From positions 1-28,411 of the forward strand of contig UQQA01000015.1 of assembly GCA_900543105.1 (NCBI GenBank): a DNA stretch of 28,411 nt, in the 5' to 3' direction. Both the position numbers and the translations under genes were made by a program. This document shows, in pieces, positions 22,373 to 28,411 of the stretch. The notes under the pieces are model-generated. The model had not been told where the DNA came from. It was given only the letters and a program-made list of their open reading frames with translations, and did not search any database. How positions within the stretch are numbered: the stretch's first letter is position 1; each line of letters starts with the position of its first letter. The stretch comes from an uncultured Ruminococcus sp. (lineage in GTDB: Bacteria; Bacillota; Clostridia; Oscillospirales; Ruminococcaceae).

Positions 22373-25310
22373 AATTCTTGTCGTTTTCTTCCATAGCCGC
22401 AACAAGGCTGCGAAGTCTGATCTTTGCCGCACCAAGGTTGTTTATTTCGTCGATCTTAAGCTGGGTATAGAGCTTTCCGCCGCTTTCAAGTATTCCTCTT
22501 ACCTCGTCCGTTGTGATAGCGTCGATGCCGCAGCCGAATGAAACAAGCTGTACAAGCTGCATATCCTTCTGCGTTGTGACATACTGCGCAGCACGGTAAA
22601 GTCTTGAATGGTATGTCCACTGGTTGAGGACATCAAGCTTTGGCGTGTGACCCTTTTTGAAGATGCTGTCCTCGGTGATAACGGCGAGGTCAAGCGAGGA
22701 GATAAGCTTGTGTATGCCGTGATTTATCTCGGGGTCGAGGTGGTAAGGTCTGCCGGCAATTACGATGATAGGCATATTCTGCTTTCTTGCTTCGTCGATC
22801 ATTCGCTCGCCCTCGGTCTCGATCTCGGTCATATACTGTTTGAGTGCATCCATAGCCTTAACATAAGCTGCGGCTGCCTGCTTTTTCGTAATGCCGTAGT
22901 CTTTGAGCGCTTCGGAGAGGACTTCCGCCGAGTGCTTCGGGAGGTTTATGTCGATATAAGGCGAGATGAAATTCTTATCGTTAAGTTCGGGGATATTCGC
23001 ACGGAGCAGCTCGGGATAATATGCAACAACGGGGCAGTTATAATGGTTATCACTTTCGCCGTCATCGATATTGTAGCTTTCGCAGGGATAGAAGATGAAG
23101 TCAGCGCCCTTTTCGAGCAGGCTGATGATATGTCCGTGCGCAAGCTTCGCAGGATAGCATACCGTATCGGACGGGATAGTGTTCTGACCCTTATAGTAGG
23201 TCTTTCTTGTGCTTTCCTCGGAGATAACGACCTCAAAGCCAAGCTCTGTGAAAAGCTTTGCCCAGAACGGGAGCTGTTCATAAAGTCCGAGTGCGAGAGG
23301 AATTCCGACCTTTGCCTTAGGTGTAACAGTCGGCTTTTCGTCTGCCTTTGAGAGGAGATGTCTGTATTTGTACTCAAAGAGGTCGAGCGGCTCGGTGGTG
23401 CGCTTGATTCCTGCACCCTTTTCGCAGCGGTTGCCGCTGATGAATCTTCTTCCGTCGTTGAAGGTTATCATTGTGAGTGCGCAGCGGGAACCGCAGCCGC
23501 CGCAGTTGAGCTGCTTTGACCGGTATGTAAAGTTCTCGAGAGCCTCAGCGGAAATTATATGCGAAGCCTCTTTGCATTTTTCCTTTGCGTAAAGAGCTGC
23601 GCCGAATGCGCCCATAAGTCCTGCGATGGCAGGGCGGACAACATTCTTTCCGAGTTCCTTTTCAAATGCGCGGAGAACCGCATCGTTGAGGAAAGTACCG
23701 CCCTGAACAACGACATTTTCGCCGAGCTCGTCTGCGGATTTCGCACGGATAACTTTATATATAGCATTCTTGATGATCGACGAGGAAAGACCTGCGGAGA
23801 TATCTTCGACCGAAGCGCCGTCTTTCTGTGCCTGCTTAACGGAGCTGTTCATAAACACCGTGCAGCGTGAGCCGAGGTCAACGGGGTGCTTTGCAAAAAG
23901 TCCGAGCTGTGCAAAGTCTGCAATATCATATCCGAGCGCAAGAGCGAACGTCTGAATGAACGAGCCACAGCCCGAAGAACAAGCTTCGTTGAGCATAATG
24001 CTGTCGATAGCGTGATTTTTTATCTTGAAGCATTTGATATCCTGACCGCCGATGTCGATGATAAAGTCAACATCGGGCTTGAAGAATGAAGCAGCCTTGT
24101 AGTGCGCAACGGTTTCAACGATACCGAAGTCAACGCCCACACCTGCTTTGATGAGATCCTCACCGTAACCTGTAACGGCGGAGGAAAGTATCGTTATCCT
24201 GTCGCCCATAAGAGCGTACATTTCCTTAAGCTTATCGGTGATAACGTCAAGCGGTCTGCCCTTGTTGGAGGTGTAGTGCTGATAAAGCAGCCTGCCCTCG
24301 GGAGTGATAAGCACAAGCTTTGTCGTTGTTGAGCCTGCGTCAATACCGAGGTAAGCGCCGCCCTCGTAAGTGCTGATATCCTCATATTCGAGGTCGCATT
24401 TCTTGTGGCGTTCAACGAATTCGTTGTATTCTTCCTTTGAAGCGAAGAGCGGATCGCCCGTGATGATGTCATCGGTCATCTTGGCATTTTCGATCCTATT
24501 AATTACATCATCGAGAGAGTATTCGTCCGAAACTTCGTTAGCGTGAAGTGCGCAGCCGTAAGCCATAAAGCAGGGTGCGTTTTCGGGGAAGATCGCATTC
24601 TCTTCGGAAAGATGAAGCGTGTCTACGAAAGCCTTGCGAAGTCCCATCTGGAACGAAAGCGGACCGCCGAGGAAAAGTATCTTGCCTTTTATCTGTCTGC
24701 CCTGCGCAAGACCCGAAACGGTTTGGTCAACAACTGCCTGGAAGATAGAAGCGGCAACGTCCTCACGGCGCGCGCCCTGATTGAGAAGCGGCTGAATATC
24801 GGATTTTGCGAAAACGCCGCAGCGCGAAGCGATAGGATATACCTTTTCCGCATTGAGCGCAAGCTTATCCATTTCGTCAGTGGTAATGCCGAGGAGCGTA
24901 GCCATCTGGTCGATGAATGCGCCCGTGCCGCCTGCGCATGAGCCGTTCATTCGCTGCTCAACGCCGCCCGTGAGGAAGATTATCTTTGCGTCCTCACCGC
25001 CGAGTTCGATAACAACATCAGCGTCGGGATAGCTTTCCTTAACCGCAATGAAAGCGCCGAAAACCTCCTGAACGAACGGAAGCTTGGAAGCGGTAGCAAG
25101 TCCGAGACCTGCCGAACCAGTTATCGAAAGCCTGAACTTCGCATCGGGATATTCCTTTGCGATGATCTCAAGCTGTGACTTAACGGTTTCCTTTACTTTG
25201 GAAAAATGTCTTTCGTATTTTGAGTAAATTATCTGCTTGTTTTCATCAAGAATTACGGTTTTAACTGTGGTAGAGCCGACATCGACTCCGAGTGCATAGA
25301 CTTTGTTCAT
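22371..25310 (-). CDS. 2-hydroxyacyl-CoA dehydratase-type activase (two BcrAD/BadFG domains plus DUF2229)
   Basis: A 979-residue cytoplasmic protein. Two ATPase domains of the BcrAD/BadFG (ASKHA) type come first: residues about 5-260 (GVDVGSTTVKTVI, ELGGEDAKI, GSCAGGTGAFIDQM) and about 320-580 (GIDAGSTTTKLVL, DIGGQDIKCF, SSGCGSFIQ). Each GSCAGG/SSGCGS cysteine is the usual iron-sulfur ligand that lets such activases feed electrons to a dehydratase. A Cys-rich junction (NCGGCGSRC, GNRCEKG) is followed by a DUF2229-like / HgdB-like region (about 660-979). Family members I recall are about 1400 residues long, with an extra C-terminal part of roughly 400 that is missing here. The gene ends directly in a heptamer array. 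GAGAGG lies upstream of the ATG at 25310, and aroK precedes it by 18 bases. Confidence 0.88.
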   Translation of the reverse strand: MNKVYALGVDVGSTTVKTVILDENKQIIYSKYERHFSKVKETVKSQLEIIAKEYPDAKFRLSITGSAGLGLATASKLPFVQEVFGAFIAVKESYPDADVVIELGGEDAKIIFLTGGVEQRMNGSCAGGTGAFIDQMATLLGITTDEMDKLALNAEKVYPIASRCGVFAKSDIQPLLNQGARREDVAASIFQAVVDQTVSGLAQGRQIKGKILFLGGPLSFQMGLRKAFVDTLHLSEENAIFPENAPCFMAYGCALHANEVSDEYSLDDVINRIENAKMTDDIITGDPLFASKEEYNEFVERHKKCDLEYEDISTYEGGAYLGIDAGSTTTKLVLITPEGRLLYQHYTSNKGRPLDVITDKLKEMYALMGDRITILSSAVTGYGEDLIKAGVGVDFGIVETVAHYKAASFFKPDVDFIIDIGGQDIKCFKIKNHAIDSIMLNEACSSGCGSFIQTFALALGYDIADFAQLGLFAKHPVDLGSRCTVFMNSSVKQAQKDGASVEDISAGLSSSIIKNAIYKVIRAKSADELGENVVVQGGTFLNDAVLRAFEKELGKNVVRPAIAGLMGAFGAALYAKEKCKEASHIISAEALENFTYRSKQLNCGGCGSRCALTMITFNDGRRFISGNRCEKGAGIKRTTEPLDLFEYKYRHLLSKADEKPTVTPKAKVGIPLALGLYEQLPFWAKLFTELGFEVVISEESTRKTYYKGQNTIPSDTVCYPAKLAHGHIISLLEKGADFIFYPCESYNIDDGESDNHYNCPVVAYYPELLRANIPELNDKNFISPYIDINLPKHSAEVLSEALKDYGITKKQAAAAYVKAMDALKQYMTEIETEGERMIDEARKQNMPIIVIAGRPYHLDPEINHGIHKLISSLDLAVITEDSIFKKGHTPKLDVLNQWTYHSRLYRAAQYVTTQKDMQLVQLVSFGCGIDAITTDEVRGILESGGKLYTQLKIDEINNLGAAKIRLRSLVAAMEENDKN

Positions 25311-25328
25311 TTATTCATTTCCTCTCGG

Positions 25329-25838
25329 TTAGTCTTTCAGTGCTTTGATTATCCTTTCGGCGATCTCCTCGGGACTGCCGCTGCCGTCTGCGGTGAGAGC
25401 GGAGTTTTCCTTGTATATAGGCGCTCTGCCGTCATAGATAAGGTTAAGCTCCTCCTTGGTGTTGTTCGCAACGATAGGGCGGTTTTTGTCGCCCGAAATG
25501 CGCGCATAGCAGCTTTCAAACGGAACATCGATGAAAACGACCGTTCCTGCCGAATTTGCGATATCGGCGTTGACCCTGCGAAGCATTGCGCCGCCGCCGC
25601 AGGCGATAACTCCTGCCTTTTCGGAAAGCTCCCTTACAGCGTCCGTTTCGGCATCGCGGAAATAATCCTCGCCCTTTTCGGCAAAGATCTGCGGAATGGG
25701 CATTCCCTGCTTTTCGACAATATAATTATCCATATCGGTGAAGCCGCAGCCAAGCTTCTGCGCAAGCAGCCTTCCGACGGTCGATTTTCCGCAGCCCATA
25801 AAGCCGCAGAGAAAAACAGTTTTCTTTATATTATTCAT
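25329..25838 (-). CDS. aroK: Shikimate kinase
   Basis: A 169-residue cytoplasmic kinase that phosphorylates the 3-hydroxyl of shikimate in aromatic amino acid synthesis. The P-loop GFMGCGKST is near the N-terminus, followed by FTDMDNYI with the substrate-binding aspartates and the GGGAML segment that binds shikimate. A short lid region contains DKNRPIV. The length matches the family (about 165-175). The ATG at 25838 is preferred over one at 25844, because GGGAG is then nine rather than three bases away. It lies between the activase gene and a hypothetical gene in the same direction and is probably co-transcribed with both. Other shikimate pathway genes are not in the window. Confidence 0.95.
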   Translation of the reverse strand: MNNIKKTVFLCGFMGCGKSTVGRLLAQKLGCGFTDMDNYIVEKQGMPIPQIFAEKGEDYFRDAETDAVRELSEKAGVIACGGGAMLRRVNADIANSAGTVVFIDVPFESCYARISGDKNRPIVANNTKEELNLIYDGRAPIYKENSALTADGSGSPEEIAERIIKALKD

Positions 25839-25856
25839 AGTCATCTTCTCCCGTAA

Positions 25857-26504
25857 TTATTCCCCGTCAGCCGCCTGCGCTTCGTCAGCGTATTCAAGCA
25901 GCTTTTCGGATAAGCCGTCCTCCATGCAGGTGTAAAAGACAGCAAAAAGCGTGTCCGCAAACCCGAGCAGGAACATATTCTTGTTGGTTATCACCGACAG
26001 CGCAGGAACGCTGCTCAGAATATACGATTTGAACCAGTCGGCTGTGAAAGGCGGCAGCTTTTTCCCCTTTCGCACGAGATATTTCGTTTCGAGGAACGAT
26101 TCCGTTATTATCTCGCGGTAATTCTCCGCGCCCTTGTCGAGTACAGCGTTGTAAAGCCTGTAAAGCTGGTCGTCCGTCATAACGTCGTCGCCGTTTCTGA
26201 CGTTTTTCAGCACGGGTATCCGCACCGCAAGGCTGTAGACCATGAGCGGCAGCACCTTGTTGTATTCCTCGCTTTGCATCTGGCGGCAGGTGTAGTCGTC
26301 AATGCGAAGTCCGAGCGAGCGTATCCCGTCGGTTTCGGGGAAATTGTTGATGATTATTTTCAGTATGTCCCTTATATCGACATTGTAAAACTCGTTTTCG
26401 GCGAGCGAATAGATGTATTTTACGGAGTTATAAAGGCAAACGCCGCTCTTTACGATATAATCGGCAAGTCCGTTTATCGCCGCGTTTTCGTTGATGAAAT
26501 TCAT
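25857..26504 (-). CDS. Hypothetical helical protein
   Basis: A 215-residue protein with no signal peptide. It is predominantly helical, with hydrophobic patches (VLPLMVYSLAVRIPVL, FLLGFADTLFAVFYT) that are too mixed to be clear membrane helices. An acidic tail (EYADEAQAADGE) closes it. Its start codon overlaps the stop of the preceding gene by four bases (ATGA), implying translational coupling. The two products may interact. I recognise no family. Confidence 0.75.
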   Translation of the reverse strand: MNFINENAAINGLADYIVKSGVCLYNSVKYIYSLAENEFYNVDIRDILKIIINNFPETDGIRSLGLRIDDYTCRQMQSEEYNKVLPLMVYSLAVRIPVLKNVRNGDDVMTDDQLYRLYNAVLDKGAENYREIITESFLETKYLVRKGKKLPPFTADWFKSYILSSVPALSVITNKNMFLLGFADTLFAVFYTCMEDGLSEKLLEYADEAQAADGE

Positions 26505-28177
26505 TCGCTCTCACCGCCTTTTTTCAGTCCGTAAGCTTCTTCACGGGTCATTCTCGTCCAGTTGTACTCCCTGACCTCGGGTTCGGGCTTTTTCGGAGGT
26601 TCTTCCCCGTCATCGTCGAATTTTCCTGCCATAAAAGCATCTGCAATGCTGTCAAAGGTCTCGGGCTTGAACGGCTTTATGATGCGCACCGAGCTTGCGT
26701 CCGCCTTTATCACCTCGGGAAGAGGTTCGGGCTTCTTTTCGGGAGCGGCGGCAGGCTGAACGGCTTCCTGCGGCGACATTTTTTCCGACTTTTCAACATC
26801 TTCGGGGTAGCGGAACTGTGTCTGCGGTGTCATTCTGCCCTTTTTCACCTCGGCGCAAAGTCTGTCGGAATAATCGAGGAACTCGCCGAGCTGGTCAGCG
26901 GTAGCTTCGCCGGCCTTGATGTTCTTCTTCATATCGGAAAGGTATCTGCTCCATTCGTGGAACTCCTTTTCGTCCATAGCCTTTCCGACACGCTTGTAAA
27001 GCGCATTGTATATCTTCTGACCTCTCTTTTCAAGCTCGGGAGGTATCTGTTCTGGTTTCTTGGGTTCTTCGGGAACGGTCGGCTCGGGTTCTTCGGCAGT
27101 CTGAACAGCTTCGGCTTTTTCAGCGGCTTTGAGCGTTTCCGCCGCCTCGGCAATGGCAGTCCTCAGAGCGTCAGCCTGCTGTCGGCAGGTCATGCCCGAA
27201 CTGTTTATTCGGTTGCAGAGGAAGCTTTCGTCATCGGCAACGAAGAATTTTCCACATTCTTCGCACCTGCGGAAAGCAAGTCCGTTTTTCATTATAAGGT
27301 CAAATTCAAGGTCTATCACAGCCTTGAAGCTGTCGGGAAGATAGACCTCAACTGGGTTGTTCTCCATAGCTTCAAGCGCAAATTTCATATCAAGCTCACC
27401 GGGACGCTTCATTCCGCGGACGAGATCATAAGCGTCCATTGCGAGCTTGTCTTTTATGTATTCGCAGTTTTTTCCCTCGGGAACGGACATATCTCCTCCA
27501 AGCCTGAATGCCTCGGAGAAGCGGCGGTAAACAGCCTTTGCGACCTTTGCATTCATAAAAGCGGCAGTCGGCGTTAAACCGGGGTTGCATACGGAAACGG
27601 ACGGAAGATTTTTACCGGCCATTCCAAGCTCGTTGGCGGCAACGGAATAGGAAACGTCAAAATATTCCTTTCGTACCTTTAAGACCTGCGCAGGGTCAAC
27701 GGTCTTGTCCTCGTTCGTGTCATAGATAAAAGCGAGCTTGTTCTGCGCATATTCCTGTAAGCGGACAATGTTTGTCCAGCCGTTTGAAGCCTTGCCCGAT
27801 TTGAACATGGAAATGCGGTTGAAAATGGCCTCTTCGTATTTCGTCTTGGGCGAAATGCAGCGGACCCAAAGCTCGTCAAGACTGATGCGTTCGGAGTGGC
27901 AGATGTATTCAATGATGCAGTCGGTCACGATATCGGAGTAATCCGCACCGATCATGGCTTCAATGTAAGGGTGCGCAGCAGAAATAACGGACTTCGCGTT
28001 GGAAACCGTGCTTGCAGGGAGATGCCCCGATTTTTTTGCGGCTCTGCCTGCGTCCATGCATCTTTCCCAGAAATATGTGAAATCAAATTCGGTGAAATGC
28101 AGCAAGGTCTTGCAAAGCTCCAGCTTGTAAAGATCGTTGCTGTCCCTCACCGCAAATTGGATAAATTTCTCTGCCAT
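26501..28177 (-). CDS. Hypothetical protein with a four-Cys zinc-ribbon motif
   Basis: A 558-residue soluble protein. Residues 1-300 are largely helical with no known motif. A Cys cluster then gives C305-x2-C308-x12-C321-x9-C331, starting RRCEECGKFF, which looks like a zinc ribbon similar to that of DUF6076-like Firmicute proteins. It is followed by an Ala/Glu-rich helical stretch, a Pro/Glu-rich linker (about 360-385), a helical domain (about 390-450) and a Pro-rich, acidic C-terminus. AAAGGAG precedes the ATG at 28177, and a consensus promoter lies just upstream. It heads a probable operon with the 215-residue gene, aroK and the activase gene. The family is not recognised with confidence; nucleic-acid or protein binding through the ribbon is only a guess. 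Confidence 0.75.
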   Translation of the reverse strand: MAEKFIQFAVRDSNDLYKLELCKTLLHFTEFDFTYFWERCMDAGRAAKKSGHLPASTVSNAKSVISAAHPYIEAMIGADYSDIVTDCIIEYICHSERISLDELWVRCISPKTKYEEAIFNRISMFKSGKASNGWTNIVRLQEYAQNKLAFIYDTNEDKTVDPAQVLKVRKEYFDVSYSVAANELGMAGKNLPSVSVCNPGLTPTAAFMNAKVAKAVYRRFSEAFRLGGDMSVPEGKNCEYIKDKLAMDAYDLVRGMKRPGELDMKFALEAMENNPVEVYLPDSFKAVIDLEFDLIMKNGLAFRRCEECGKFFVADDESFLCNRINSSGMTCRQQADALRTAIAEAAETLKAAEKAEAVQTAEEPEPTVPEEPKKPEQIPPELEKRGQKIYNALYKRVGKAMDEKEFHEWSRYLSDMKKNIKAGEATADQLGEFLDYSDRLCAEVKKGRMTPQTQFRYPEDVEKSEKMSPQEAVQPAAAPEKKPEPLPEVIKADASSVRIIKPFKPETFDSIADAFMAGKFDDDGEEPPKKPEPEVREYNWTRMTREEAYGLKKGGESE

Positions 28178-28225
28178 TTAAATAAAGCTCCTTTTGTAGT
28201 CCTGACATACTTACACTTAAAGTAA

Positions 28226-28254
28226 ATTATACCACATAAGTCGCGAAATTTCAA
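28226..28254 (-). promoter_or_regulatory. Consensus promoter of the zinc-ribbon gene operon
   Basis: On the minus strand TTGAAA (28249-28254) and TATAAT (28226-28231) are 17 bases apart, with TGG immediately before the minus-10 (extended minus-10). This is the best promoter match in the window. Confidence 0.85.
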
Positions 28255-28323
28255 TAGAAATCGTGCAATTAAATGTGTAATTACAGTGAAAACGGGTTTG
28301 ACAAACCGATGTAAAGTGTCTAA

Positions 28324-28411
28324 TACTAAACACCACAGTCTGTCGAAAAAGTATATTATTGAAAAAAGTTGCACAAAATCAAAGTTTACGTCCACGCTTT
28401 TCAAAGGGTGG
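28324..28411 (+). repeat. Left end of another MITE-like element, cut by the window edge
   Basis: TACTAAACACC starts at 28324 and is preceded by TAA (28321-28323), as in the other copies. The following bases (CAGTCTGTCG onward) differ from the 100-bp family, so this is another variant with shared ends. The right end lies beyond the window. Confidence 0.6.

Noticed and set aside
28147..28404. An 85-residue minus-strand ORF at the window end
   Set aside because: It covers the consensus promoter and ribosome binding site of the zinc-ribbon gene and the end of a repeat element.

Overview
The window looks like chromosomal DNA of a low-to-mid GC, sporulating Gram-positive bacterium of the Clostridia. 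Ruminococcus or another member of the Oscillospiraceae is the best guess. The signs are a SpoIIP sporulation hydrolase, an editing-less prolyl-tRNA synthetase, a cytoplasmic GH36 alpha-galactosidase, a 2-hydroxyacyl-CoA dehydratase-type activase, an AgrC/AgrA-like two-component pair, Firmicute-style AGGAGG ribosome binding sites, and promoters of the TTGAAA-17-TATAAT type. No rRNA, tRNA, CRISPR array, prophage or intact transposase gene was seen.

Layout. 1-4300: a PfkB sugar kinase, a GyrI-like hypothetical gene, and a LytTR response regulator with its GHKL sensor kinase, set among small fold-back elements. 4394-6832: spoIIP, a tiny membrane ORF, and a convergent lipoprotein/membrane-protein pair. 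7022-9277: proS preceded by a one-helix membrane gene, then a divergent MazF toxin gene with no visible antitoxin. 9337-13326: a GH36 alpha-galactosidase, a Wzx-like flippase, and an upstream 43-residue membrane peptide gene. 13639-17092: an Asn-rich lipoprotein, then an ECF sigma factor and a membrane-anchored beta-propeller protein that is probably its anti-sigma factor. 17533-22101: three tandem secreted transglutaminase-like paralogues, the middle one lacking the catalytic cysteine, followed by deoB. 22371-28177 (minus strand): the dehydratase-type activase, aroK and a pair of unrecognised coupled genes.

The most unusual content is between the genes. (a) A family of 100-200 bp fold-back elements (MITE-like) shares TACTAA ends and a TAA/TTA target duplication. 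One 100-bp copy sits inside a larger copy, and the matching empty site is at the window start. (b) Arrays of a degenerate heptamer (AATTCCG / ATTACGC) lie against the stop codons of four genes and in one case encode the last residues. Two arrays form perfect 33-bp inverted repeats around a terminator-containing 230-bp cassette. (c) Short hairpins carry a conserved CTACRG-type tail.

The most interesting protein system is the transglutaminase-like trio. It has its own good promoter, all three products are exported, the genes are translationally linked or closely spaced, and the trio combines two intact Cys-His-Asp triads with one Ser-substituted, truncated member.
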